A stretch of DNA of 6,209 bases, taken from positions 1-6,209 of the forward strand of contig CAIYTL010000204.1 in the NCBI GenBank assembly GCA_903929105.1. The letters run 5' to 3'. The stretch comes from an uncultured Micrococcales bacterium (GTDB taxonomy: Bacteria > Actinomycetota > Actinomycetes > Actinomycetales > Microbacteriaceae). The translations under genes and the position numbers were made by a program. Of the stretch, positions 1 to 5,702 are shown in pieces. Position 1 is the first letter of the stretch, and the number at the start of each line of letters is the position of its first letter. The notes beneath the pieces were generated by a model. The model saw only the letters and a program-made list of their open reading frames with translations, searched no databases and was not told the DNA's origin.

Positions 1-1
1 C

Positions 2-241
2 GAAGAGCGCCGCAAAGAGTATGTAAAGCTGGTCAAGACCAAAGCTGAAGATCACCGAGTTTCGGTTCGTAACGTGCGTCGCAAAGCTAAAGATGAGTTC
101 GACGCACTCAAAAAGGATGGTCTTGCCGGCGATGATGACATCGCGCGCGGCGACAAAGAACTCGAAGCACTGACTAAAACCTATGTCGACCAAATCGACG
201 AGGCTTTGAAGCGCAAAGAAGCAGAACTGCTAGAGGTTTAG
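2..241 (+). CDS. frr: Ribosome recycling factor, C-terminal part (5' truncated by window edge)
   Basis: Ribosome recycling factor works with EF-G in the cytoplasm to split post-termination ribosomes. Only the last 79 residues are present, reading in frame from base 2 to a TAG at 239-241. They correspond to roughly the final 40% of a protein usually near 185 residues long. The visible part begins EERRKEYVKLVK and carries the family's conserved C-terminal helix features: RNVRRKAKDEFDALKKDG, an acidic DDD turn, the LTKTYVDQID stretch and a KRKEAELLEV ending, which matches the usual KExEI(L/M)xV tail. The gene continues upstream outside the window. Its stop lies 1 bp before the TTG start of cdsA, so the two are surely co-transcribed. 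The frr-cdsA pairing is common in bacteria. Confidence 0.96.
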   Translation, partial: EERRKEYVKLVKTKAEDHRVSVRNVRRKAKDEFDALKKDGLAGDDDIARGDKELEALTKTYVDQIDEALKRKEAELLEV

Positions 242-242
242 T

Positions 243-1106
243 TTGACGTCACCAGAAATCGCTAAGCCGGCGGGCCGCAGCTTAAAAGCGTCGATTATTG
301 TCGGCGTTCTGCTGGGTGCTGTCTTTTTGCTCAGCATTCTGGTGGTTCAGTGGCTCATGATTCTGCTCGCGGCTGTAGCTGCGGCGGCTGGTGCTTTTGA
401 GCTGTCAACCGCGTTAAGAATCAAAGGCTGGCGCGTGCCTCGCGTGCCTGCAACCATTGGATCGGCTGCAATCATGCCCGCCGCTTATTACGCTGGTGCA
501 CTTGGGCAGTGGATTGCTGCGTTCGCAATCGTTTTGGCTTTGGTCATCTGGCGCAGCTTTGAACTTTGGCTGCAACCAACGGTTGCTGACCGCACTTTTA
601 GGCATGCAATGCGAGATTTTGCTGCTGCCGCTTTTGTGGTTATCTATTTGCCTCTCACGACCAGCTTCGTAATGCTCTTGCTTCGCCGATCAGAAGCCCA
701 ACACGGCACCGGCTGGGTTGTCGCATTCATTACGACGGTTGCGATGATTGATACTTTTGGATACCTGCTGGGCCGGGTTTTTGGCAAGCACAAAATGGCA
801 CCTGGCGTGAGCCCTAAGAAAACGCTCGAGGGGCTTTTGGCGTCGATCATCGCTGGTTCAATTTCGGCCATTCTGTTTAGCGTCACTGTGCTGCATCAAG
901 AGTGGTGGTTTGGTTTGATCTTTGCGGCCGCGTTACTTGTGGCGGCTGTGTTCGGAGACCTAGCCGAGTCGCTTATCAAACGCGATTTAGGTGTCAAAGA
1001 TATGAGTTCGTGGCTGCCTGGTCATGGGGGAGTAATGGACCGTCTCGACAGCATTCTGCCAGCGGCCCTGGTGACCTACATGCTGTGTGAACTCATTGCA
1101 CGCTAA
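243..1106 (+). CDS. cdsA: Phosphatidate cytidylyltransferase (CDP-diacylglycerol synthase)
   Basis: This integral membrane enzyme joins phosphatidic acid and CTP to make CDP-diacylglycerol and pyrophosphate, the branch-point precursor of phosphatidylglycerol, cardiolipin and phosphatidylinositol. The protein is 287 residues, normal for the family, with several hydrophobic segments (about residues 17-55, 70-103, 126-147, 157-180, 196-238 and 270-285). The C-terminal family signature is complete at residues 243-269: S243-x-I-K246-R247, K252-D253, then P259-G-H261-G-G and D266-R-L-D269. The metal/CTP-binding environment also includes D170 in a DTFGYLLGR stretch and S190-PKKTxEG. The TTG start at 243 is chosen because AGAGG (232-236) sits 6 bases upstream and no better start precedes the conserved region. 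It lies 1 bp after frr, so it is translated within the same operon. Confidence 0.97.
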   Translation: MTSPEIAKPAGRSLKASIIVGVLLGAVFLLSILVVQWLMILLAAVAAAAGAFELSTALRIKGWRVPRVPATIGSAAIMPAAYYAGALGQWIAAFAIVLALVIWRSFELWLQPTVADRTFRHAMRDFAAAAFVVIYLPLTTSFVMLLLRRSEAQHGTGWVVAFITTVAMIDTFGYLLGRVFGKHKMAPGVSPKKTLEGLLASIIAGSISAILFSVTVLHQEWWFGLIFAAALLVAAVFGDLAESLIKRDLGVKDMSSWLPGHGGVMDRLDSILPAALVTYMLCELIAR

Positions 1107-1136
1107 ATGTTCAGCCTTTACTGAGAGAATCGTTCT

Positions 1137-1691
1137 GTGAGCTACAGTTTTCCGAAGCAAGAAAAAGGTCTCGGCTATGCGCCAGCCGAAGTTGATGAAT
1201 TCATCGGCAAGGCAAGGCTGCAGTTTGAAGACCCGTCGCAGTTGCTAGTCACCTCAGGTCTTGCGAGGCACGCGACTTTTTCGATGGTTAAAGGCGGATA
1301 CTCGGTTGCTGCCGTCGACACTGCCATCGATCGACTCGAAGACACTTTTGCTCAGAAAGAAATTTCGCGTCAGCTAGCTGAGCAAGGAGATTTTGCTTTG
1401 CAAGACCGACTTGCTAGGTTCACCGAATCGTTGCAAGGCCGAATCGATCGCCGCAAGTCGAGGCGCTTTAAGCGTGCGACCTGGCCCCTGCGAGGTTATT
1501 CACCAAAACAGGTCGACGTTTTTTTCATGGCGCTCGAGAGGTACCTATTCTCTAATGCCACGTTGGTGGCTTCAGATGTTCGCAGTCAGCTTTTCAAGGT
1601 CAAGCGTGGCGGTTATTCAGAAACCCAAGTTGATGCTTTTCTTGACCGTGCTATCGAGGTCATTCAACTTCGCCAAGCCCTAGATAAATAG
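1137..1691 (+). CDS. DivIVA-motif protein with four repeated DivI1A-type motifs
   Basis: This is a 184-residue soluble protein with no signal peptide or membrane segment. It contains four copies of a short motif of the form F/W-x(n)-(G)GY-x4-VD. They centre on GY13-14 with VD19-20, GGY53-55 with VD60-61, GY120-121 with VD126-127, and GGY158-160 with VD165-166. This is the DivI1A-type motif found at the N terminus of DivIVA/Wag31, the polar and septal scaffold of Gram-positive bacteria. DivIVA has one such motif and a long coiled coil. Here there are four motifs and only short helical linkers, so it is not canonical DivIVA. From memory, related four-motif proteins of unknown function occur widely in Microbacteriaceae near cdsA. 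The GTG start at 1137 follows a weak GAGAG (1123-1127). The gap to cdsA is 30 bp, so it is probably in the same transcript. A role in division or polar growth is inference. Confidence 0.85.
   Translation: MSYSFPKQEKGLGYAPAEVDEFIGKARLQFEDPSQLLVTSGLARHATFSMVKGGYSVAAVDTAIDRLEDTFAQKEISRQLAEQGDFALQDRLARFTESLQGRIDRRKSRRFKRATWPLRGYSPKQVDVFFMALERYLFSNATLVASDVRSQLFKVKRGGYSETQVDAFLDRAIEVIQLRQALDK
1149..1649 (+). repeat. Four DivI1A-type motifs arranged as two pairs
   Basis: The repeats are protein-level. Approximate units are 1149-1205, 1278-1334, 1482-1538 and 1593-1649 (residues 5-23, 48-66, 116-134 and 153-171). Spacing from GY to GY is about 41 residues within the first pair and 39 within the second, with a longer basic linker between pairs (residues 102-115, including RRKSRRFKR). 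Motifs 2 and 4 share the KxGGYS form, while motifs 1 and 3 have a single G before Y. That pattern suggests an ancestral two-motif unit that was duplicated. Confidence 0.75.
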
Positions 1692-1708
1692 CCTTATTTG
1701 ACACAAAT

Positions 1709-1717
1709 TGCTAAAAT
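1709..1717 (+). promoter_or_regulatory. Possible extended -10 promoter for the transglycosylase operon
   Basis: The gap after the DivIVA-motif gene is AT-rich, unlike its surroundings, and contains TGC-TAAAAT, matching an extended -10 element (TGn plus a TAnnnT hexamer). A start site near 1724 would leave a leader of about 30 bases to the TTG at 1753. A TTGACA is present at 1698-1703, but it is only 8 bases from this -10, too close to act as its -35. No good -10 lies 17-18 bases downstream of it. The call is therefore tentative, and read-through from the upstream operon is also possible because no terminator is visible. Confidence 0.4.
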
Positions 1718-1742
1718 TGCAAGTTGGTCAAGCAAAACGAGC

Positions 1743-1749
1743 GAGGTGA
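1743..1749 (+). promoter_or_regulatory. Ribosome binding site fixing the TTG start at 1753
   Basis: GAGGTGA is a strong Shine-Dalgarno match whose GAGG core ends 6 bases before TTG at 1753. No ATG or GTG near it is in frame, so this site decides the start of the lytic transglycosylase. Confidence 0.75.
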
Positions 1750-1752
1750 AAC

Positions 1753-2439
1753 TTGGGCAGACACGAAGCTAACAAAACTCGCCTGGGGCAGCGCCTTTTT
1801 GGGCTCAGCTTTCGCAGTGATAGACGACCGAAGCCAACTCGGGTTCGCCGGCCTAAACCAACCCGTGTTGTTGTGCAATCAAAGAAGCGCTCGGCCAAGC
1901 CGCTAATCTCGTTTTTGTACACCGGCGCCCTGTTGATGGTGACCATTGTTGACCCTTATTCAGGAAACATGGCGATGGCCGGAATCTTAGATGCCTATGG
2001 GCCAAACTCACCGGGGTATCCGCAGAATTACACCTATAGTTCACCTCAAAAGTTCACTTTTGATCGCGGTGGTTTTACTTTGGTTACTGGCGGCAGCAAG
2101 AACGCACTTTTCGTAAACCTGGCAGGCAAACCTGACCCAGGAACCGCCAAGGCCATCGCCTATGATTTTGTCACGGGTCTGGGCTGGAATGAAGCGCAGT
2201 ACTCCTGTTTGGTGAACCTGTGGGATCGTGAGTCGCGTTGGCGCGTTAACGCCTATAACGCGAGTTCGGGTGCATACGGAATTCCGCAGGCACTGCCGGG
2301 CATAAAGATGGCAAGCGTGGCAGCTGACTGGCAAACCAACCCGGCTACTCAAATTCGGTGGGGCGTTAACTACATCACCCGACGCTATGTAACCGGATGC
2401 TCTGCTTTGGCGCACTCCGATCAGTTTGGGTGGTACTAG
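1753..2439 (+). CDS. Membrane-anchored or exported lytic transglycosylase-like protein
   Basis: A 228-residue protein predicted to cleave the glycan strands of peptidoglycan outside the membrane. A basic cytoplasmic tail (residues 1-50, rich in Arg, Lys and Pro) precedes one hydrophobic segment (about 51-67). Then comes A74-M-A76|G77, which could be a signal peptidase I site. So the protein is either secreted or held as a type II membrane protein. The catalytic domain shows LVNLWDRESRW with the likely catalytic Glu at E140, then NASSGAYGIPQALPG (149-163), and ends in a WQTNPATQIRWGVNYI stretch and a terminal GWY. All are typical of short actinobacterial SLT-like lytic transglycosylases. C132 and C206 could form a disulfide. 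There is no LysM or other wall-binding domain. The TTG start is set by the strong upstream ribosome site. The stop overlaps the next start by one base (TAGTG), suggesting translational coupling. Confidence 0.88.
   Translation: MGRHEANKTRLGQRLFGLSFRSDRRPKPTRVRRPKPTRVVVQSKKRSAKPLISFLYTGALLMVTIVDPYSGNMAMAGILDAYGPNSPGYPQNYTYSSPQKFTFDRGGFTLVTGGSKNALFVNLAGKPDPGTAKAIAYDFVTGLGWNEAQYSCLVNLWDRESRWRVNAYNASSGAYGIPQALPGIKMASVAADWQTNPATQIRWGVNYITRRYVTGCSALAHSDQFGWY
1822..1869 (+). repeat. Tandem octapeptide repeat RRPKPTRV x2 in the transglycosylase tail
   Basis: Residues 24-31 and 32-39 of the lytic transglycosylase are identical octapeptides, but the coding DNA differs at six of the eight codons (AGA/CGC, CGA/CGG, CCG/CCT, AAG/AAA, ACT/ACC, CGG/CGT). 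Only the CCA and GTT codons are shared. All the differences are synonymous. The repeat lies in the cytoplasmic basic tail just before the membrane segment. Confidence 0.9.
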
Positions 2440-2747
2440 TGCCGCGCAACAATCGAACCGCTCGGGGTGGGCGCAAGCTAAAACCCGATGCAGCTGAGGC
2501 CGACCTAAAGCTCGACCTAGTTCGAAGTTCGTTGCGCCGTGAGGTGACTAAACGAGGCGTCGACTATGTGGTGCAGAACGTCAGCGGAAACTCCGAGGTT
2601 GAAAAAACTTGGATCTGCCCGCACTGCAATATCGAAATCAAGACAGGCACCGCGCATGTTGTGGCTTGGGATGCAATTCGTGGCGTTGACACTCGACGCC
2701 ACTTTCACTCTTCTTGTTTTAACTCTTTTCAAGGACCCTTGCTTTGA
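2439..2747 (+). CDS. Small conserved actinobacterial protein with a likely zinc site
   Basis: A 102-residue soluble protein of unknown function. The N terminus (MPRNNRTARGGRK) is basic and probably disordered. The C-terminal half holds C60-P-H-C63, H73, and H88-F-H90-S-S-C93, a CxxC...HxxC arrangement that would suit one structural zinc. From memory, similar proteins with an MPRNNR start and a CPxC...HxHxxC end are conserved in Micrococcales and are sometimes labelled 'ATP/GTP-binding protein', but no P-loop is visible here. The GTG at 2439 is chosen over an in-frame ATG at 2397. It gives the family-like MPRNNR start, has GGGTGG (2428-2433) 5 bases upstream, and overlaps the transglycosylase stop by a single base. 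Its own stop overlaps the hydrolase start by 4 bp. The context implies co-expression with the two neighbouring enzymes, but a shared function is not shown. Confidence 0.8.
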   Translation: MPRNNRTARGGRKLKPDAAEADLKLDLVRSSLRREVTKRGVDYVVQNVSGNSEVEKTWICPHCNIEIKTGTAHVVAWDAIRGVDTRRHFHSSCFNSFQGPLL

Positions 2748-3472
2748 CAGATCGCATCGAAATTCGTTCGTCGGTGGTTTTGCCCGCTGAACGTGAAGAA
2801 ATTACACTAACTACTCAAGATGGTTTGACTTTGGTCGGTGAGTTGGCCCTGCCGATAGGTCGACCGCCGGTTGCAACGCTGGTGACCCTGCACCCATTGC
2901 CAACTCACGGCGGCTTTATGGACAGTCACGTGCTTAGAAAAGCCGCAAACCGCCTGCCAGAGCTAGCTGATGTTGCGGTTTTAAGGTTCAACACGCGCGG
3001 CACTTCATCGCCTCGTGGCACCAGCGAGGGCGTTTTTGGCGAAGGAATCACCGAAAGGCATGACCTAGAAGCGGCTGTGGCTTTTGCGGTTGAGCGTGGT
3101 TTGCCAAATCTTTGGCTCGTGGGGTGGTCGTTCGGAACCGAACTGGCGCTCAAATATGGCGAGTCGCAGCCGGTAGCTGGTGTGATTTTGCTTTCGCCAC
3201 CCTTGCACCGCACTAGTGATGCCGAGCTCTTGGCCTGGGTTGGCAGCAAAAAAGTTTTAGCGGCGTTGGTGCCTGAACACGATGATTACCTTCAGCCCGC
3301 CGAGGCTGCCAAACGTTTCTCGATGCTGCCAAACCTAAAGTTGATCGGGGTCGAAGGCGCAAAGCACTTGTGGGTGGGCGAATCTGCCACCACTAGAGTT
3401 TTGAACGAGATTGTTGCCTTGGTGAACCCAGCTAAAGCGCCTTTGCCAGAGTACTGGCAGCCTGGCGGTTAA
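2744..3472 (+). CDS. Alpha/beta hydrolase (dienelactone hydrolase-like fold)
   Basis: A 242-residue cytoplasmic serine hydrolase with no signal peptide. The nucleophile elbow is G127-W-S129-F-G131. The catalytic His is probably H208 in GAKHLWVGE, and the acid D180 or D181 in PEHDDYLQP. The HPLPTHGG stretch (50-57) fits the oxyanion-hole region, and RFNTRG followed by GTSEG and a later E-x2-D (81-107) is typical of short alpha/beta hydrolases in this group. The substrate cannot be deduced. Relatives are annotated as esterases or dienelactone hydrolase-like. TTG at 2744 is the start, with AAGGA (2731-2735) 8 bases upstream. The TTGA overlap with the preceding stop suggests translational coupling. 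The TAA stop lies inside the TTAA shared with the convergent permease gene. Confidence 0.88.
   Translation: MTDRIEIRSSVVLPAEREEITLTTQDGLTLVGELALPIGRPPVATLVTLHPLPTHGGFMDSHVLRKAANRLPELADVAVLRFNTRGTSSPRGTSEGVFGEGITERHDLEAAVAFAVERGLPNLWLVGWSFGTELALKYGESQPVAGVILLSPPLHRTSDAELLAWVGSKKVLAALVPEHDDYLQPAEAAKRFSMLPNLKLIGVEGAKHLWVGESATTRVLNEIVALVNPAKAPLPEYWQPGG
3469..3472. other. Shared TTAA: overlapping stops of convergent genes
   Basis: The hydrolase ends in TAA at 3470-3472 on the plus strand, and the permease ends in TAA on the minus strand, read from plus-strand 3469-3471 (TTA). The palindromic tetranucleotide TTAA therefore supplies both stops. There is no space for a separate terminator between the operons, so any transcription end must lie inside the opposing coding region. 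Confidence 0.95.
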
Positions 3473-4527
3473 CGCTCGTTCTGGCGTTTGATCCAAACCT
3501 GTTTGATGATCATCGAAATGGCTGCAGTCGCAGGAATCGAAACCAAGGCTCCTAAAAGACCAAGTAACGTGCCACCGGCAAGTGCGCCAATCATCACCGC
3601 TGCGCCTGGCACCTTGACAGCCTTTTTCATGACTCTAGGAGTCACCACATAGGCTTCGACCTGCATATAAATCAAATAGTAGATCGCCACTGCGATGGCT
3701 GTTCCGGGTGAAACCATCAGCGCCACTAAAATCACCACAGCAGAGTTGACCATTGAGCCAATCATGGGCACCAACACGAGCAAGAACGACAGCACAGCCA
3801 AAACAACCGCATAAGGCACACCAAAAATAGACATAACCGTGAAACCCAAAACTGCGTTAAGTGCAGCGATTGATACCTGCCCGATCACGTAGCGGCCAAT
3901 CGAATTTGAAATGACCTCACTAAATTCGATGAAAGTCTCGCGTTTGCTGGCAGGCACGAGCGAGTAAGTGAATTTCTTGAAGCTGCTCAATGAAGCCATG
4001 AAATACAGGCTGAGAATCAAAATGGTTAGGCCCGCGAAGAAACCATTGAAAACCATCATGCTGACCTGAACCACGCCGCCGAGCATGGTTGGCCAGTTAT
4101 TTGAATTTGTAATAAACGCGCCTAGGTTATCGAGACTGTGGCTAATCGAACCGTTCATTTGAACATCAAGCGAGTGAACCCAGCTGGTTTGTGAAAAGTT
4201 GTTCAAAATCTCAGGGGCATTCTTAATCAGGGTGGTTCCCTGCTGAGTAATGGTTGGAACCAAGAGAGCGATCAAACCGCCAAGTGCGCCAAAAATGGCG
4301 ATTACGACAATCAGAATGCTCACGCCGCGGGGAATCCGACGTTTTTCAAGAAAAGAGACAACCGGGTCTAAGCCCAAAGTGATAAAGATTGCAGCCGAAA
4401 CATAGGTGATGATGGTTGCAATCGAGGTCAGCGCGTTGCCAATGAGAATGGCGGTTAGAACACCAAGCCCACCCAAAAGCCCGACCTGATAAGCGTTGCT
4501 AATTTTTATTGGGTTTTGACTCGACAT
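3469..4527 (-). CDS. AI-2E / PerM family permease
   Basis: A 352-residue integral membrane protein of the AI-2E transporter family (PF01594). Characterised members include the AI-2 exporter TqsA, and others act as ion antiporters, so the substrate is not predictable from sequence. The hydrophobic helices fall near residues 14-52 (two), 69-91, 152-178, 216-235, 238-258, 262-286 and 308-341. A soluble stretch (about 92-150) lies between the third and fourth helices, as usual. Family features seen are LDPVVSFLEKRRIPRG (53-68), VLVPMIGSM (251-259) and QVEAYVVTPRVMKKAVKVP (289-307) before the Gly/Ala-rich last helices. The start is ATG at 4527, 10 bp after the stop of the coiled-coil DivIVA-like gene, so the two form an operon. 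Its 3' end overlaps the hydrolase by 4 bp. No quorum-sensing gene is nearby to support an AI-2 role. Confidence 0.93.
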   Translation of the reverse strand: MSSQNPIKISNAYQVGLLGGLGVLTAILIGNALTSIATIITYVSAAIFITLGLDPVVSFLEKRRIPRGVSILIVVIAIFGALGGLIALLVPTITQQGTTLIKNAPEILNNFSQTSWVHSLDVQMNGSISHSLDNLGAFITNSNNWPTMLGGVVQVSMMVFNGFFAGLTILILSLYFMASLSSFKKFTYSLVPASKRETFIEFSEVISNSIGRYVIGQVSIAALNAVLGFTVMSIFGVPYAVVLAVLSFLLVLVPMIGSMVNSAVVILVALMVSPGTAIAVAIYYLIYMQVEAYVVTPRVMKKAVKVPGAAVMIGALAGGTLLGLLGALVSIPATAAISMIIKQVWIKRQNER

Positions 4528-4537
4528 TTATTTCTCG

Positions 4538-5632
4538 CTATCTCTTTGAGAGTGCTTGTTTGCTGGCCGCTACTAATTCGGCAAGGTTATCGATATAAGC
4601 GGTCACGGCCTCGCGCTCAACCTGGTAGTTTGCCAGTTCGGCCAACGCCTCTCGGCGGGTCTTGCTGGCCTCGAGTCTCGCCTCGCTGGTGAGCACTCGA
4701 GCTTCAGCTTCTGCCGCGGCAACAATCGCGTCAGCTTGAGCTTTTGCTTCGTCACGGGTGGTTTTATTCACTGACTTAGCTGCGGCTTCTAGAGTCTCAG
4801 CCTCGAGCCTTGCAGTGCCAGCTCGGTTAATTGCCAACGCAAGTTGAGAATTGGCATCATCAAGGTATTTTTGTGTTGCAGCAACCGCTTCTTGGTGCTT
4901 CTGCAAATATTCGGCTTCGGCTTCGTCGCGGCGGGCGGTGAGTTCAAGTTCTAAGTCAATGCGCGCTTGCTCTGAAACCAGTTCTTCGGCCAGTTTCATG
5001 TCGAGGTTGCGAGTGTTTTCACGCTGCGCCAAGAGTTTGCGTTCAGCCAGGTCGCGCTCAACCGAGGTCTTGAGTTTCTCAGTTTGCCGCTTAGTTGTGG
5101 CCCGAAGTTTTGCAACCTCGGTGGCTATGGCGCCTCGAATGGCGCTGGCCTCGCGGGTTGCTTCGTCAACTAGGCGACCTGATTCAGACCGAGCTTCGGC
5201 CACAATTTGCTCGGCCTCGGTGCGGCTGGAGTTGATTAGGCGATCGGCTCGCTTTTGAGCTTCTGCAACTAGCGCGTCATAAAACCCTTGGCCTTCACGT
5301 TTGAGGTCTTCGGTTTCAAGTTCGATATTGCTCAAAATTTGGTCTCGGCGAGTTTGGGCTTCGCTCACCAAGTGAATCGCTTGCTCTTCGGCGGTGCCGA
5401 GAATCAATGAAACGCGAGCGCCAAGGCTGGCATAGCTAGGTGCGTTGGCTTCGGTTAGCTGCTGTTGCAAATCTTCGACTGATTTGTTCGCTTGACGCAA
5501 CTCTGTTGCCAGTTGACTGTTAAGGGCAGAAAGTTTCAAAAGTTCTTTGCGAAGGTCAAGAATCGCGTCGTCTACTGCGGCCTTGTCGTAACCCCTCATT
5601 ACTACCGCAAAGTTAGTCTCATTGGCACTCAA
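4538..5632 (-). CDS. DivIVA-motif coiled-coil protein (Scy/FilP/DivIVA-like scaffold)
   Basis: A 364-residue cytoplasmic protein with an N-terminal DivI1A motif (F8-x4-R13-G14-Y15-x4-V20-D21), then almost continuous charged, Ala-, Glu- and Arg-rich helix to the C terminus. Residues 22-62 look like a heptad coiled coil. Residues 77-187 follow an 11-residue (hendecad) repeat. Such hendecad coiled coils are known in the actinobacterial cytoskeletal proteins Scy and FilP, while the N-terminal motif is that of DivIVA/Wag31. At 364 residues it is much shorter than Scy and closer to FilP or DivIVA in size. It probably self-assembles at poles or the division site, but this is inference. The TTG at 5632 is chosen over an upstream in-frame ATG at 5776. 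It has AGGAGG six bases before it and places the motif at the N terminus, as in DivIVA. It is the first gene of an operon with the AI-2E permease. Confidence 0.87.
   Translation of the reverse strand: MSANETNFAVVMRGYDKAAVDDAILDLRKELLKLSALNSQLATELRQANKSVEDLQQQLTEANAPSYASLGARVSLILGTAEEQAIHLVSEAQTRRDQILSNIELETEDLKREGQGFYDALVAEAQKRADRLINSSRTEAEQIVAEARSESGRLVDEATREASAIRGAIATEVAKLRATTKRQTEKLKTSVERDLAERKLLAQRENTRNLDMKLAEELVSEQARIDLELELTARRDEAEAEYLQKHQEAVAATQKYLDDANSQLALAINRAGTARLEAETLEAAAKSVNKTTRDEAKAQADAIVAAAEAEARVLTSEARLEASKTRREALAELANYQVEREAVTAYIDNLAELVAASKQALSKR
5072..5404 (-). repeat. Hendecad (11-residue) coiled-coil repeat region
   Basis: In the DivIVA-like protein, hydrophobic residues recur exactly every 11 positions: I77, L88, I99, L110, L121, L132, I143, L154, I165, L176 and L187. 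Example units are VAEAQKRADRL, INSSRTEAEQI, VAEARSESGRL and VDEATREASAI. Phase breaks appear after residue 187. A short in-register pair returns near I303 and L314. Confidence 0.85.
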
Positions 5633-5638
5633 AGGCGG

Positions 5639-5644
5639 CCTCCT
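5639..5644 (-). promoter_or_regulatory. Consensus ribosome binding site for the coiled-coil gene
   Basis: Read on the minus strand this is AGGAGG, a perfect core Shine-Dalgarno, six bases before TTG at 5632. It is the strongest such site in the window and rules out the longer reading frame starting at 5776. Confidence 0.88.
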
Positions 5645-5655
5645 AGGCACTTCGG

Positions 5656-5662
5656 TAGAATA
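5656..5662. promoter_or_regulatory. Possible shared divergent -10 element
   Basis: The 70-bp region between the two divergent starts (5633-5702) contains TAGAATA. On the plus strand this reads TAGAAT (5656-5661) and on the minus strand TATTCT (5657-5662), both fitting TAnnnT. A minus-strand start near 5650 would leave a short leader with the AGGAGG site. A plus-strand start near 5668 would leave about 35 bases to ATG 5703. The -35 matches are weak (TAAACT for the minus strand at 17-base spacing, none clear for plus). The rest of the region shows no hairpin or repeat beyond TAGAATAGAAC. Confidence 0.35.
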
Positions 5663-5702
5663 GAACGATAACGAGCACAAGTTTACTCTGATTGGATTTT
5701 CG

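Noticed and set aside
1698..1703. TTGACA as a consensus -35 box
   Set aside because: There is no acceptable -10 at 16-18 bases downstream, and the good -10 (TAAAAT) is only 8 bases away. It is probably chance unless start mapping says otherwise.
1724..1906. Plus-strand 60-codon frame starting MVKQNERGETW
   Set aside because: It overlaps the transglycosylase tail out of frame, has no good ribosome site, and the product resembles no known protein.
2397..2438. Upstream ATG start for the zinc-site protein, adding 14 residues
   Set aside because: It would lie entirely within the transglycosylase gene. GTG 2439 has a ribosome site and gives the family-like MPRNNR start.
3469..4527. A quorum-sensing (AI-2) system
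   Set aside because: The family name is historical. No luxS or lsr-type gene is nearby and many members transport ions, so AI-2 export is not supported.
4851..5258. Plus-strand open frame of 135 codons opposite the coiled-coil gene
   Set aside because: Its Ser-, Ala- and Arg-rich low-complexity product is what antisense reading of Glu/Ala/Arg codons gives. It has no recognisable motif.
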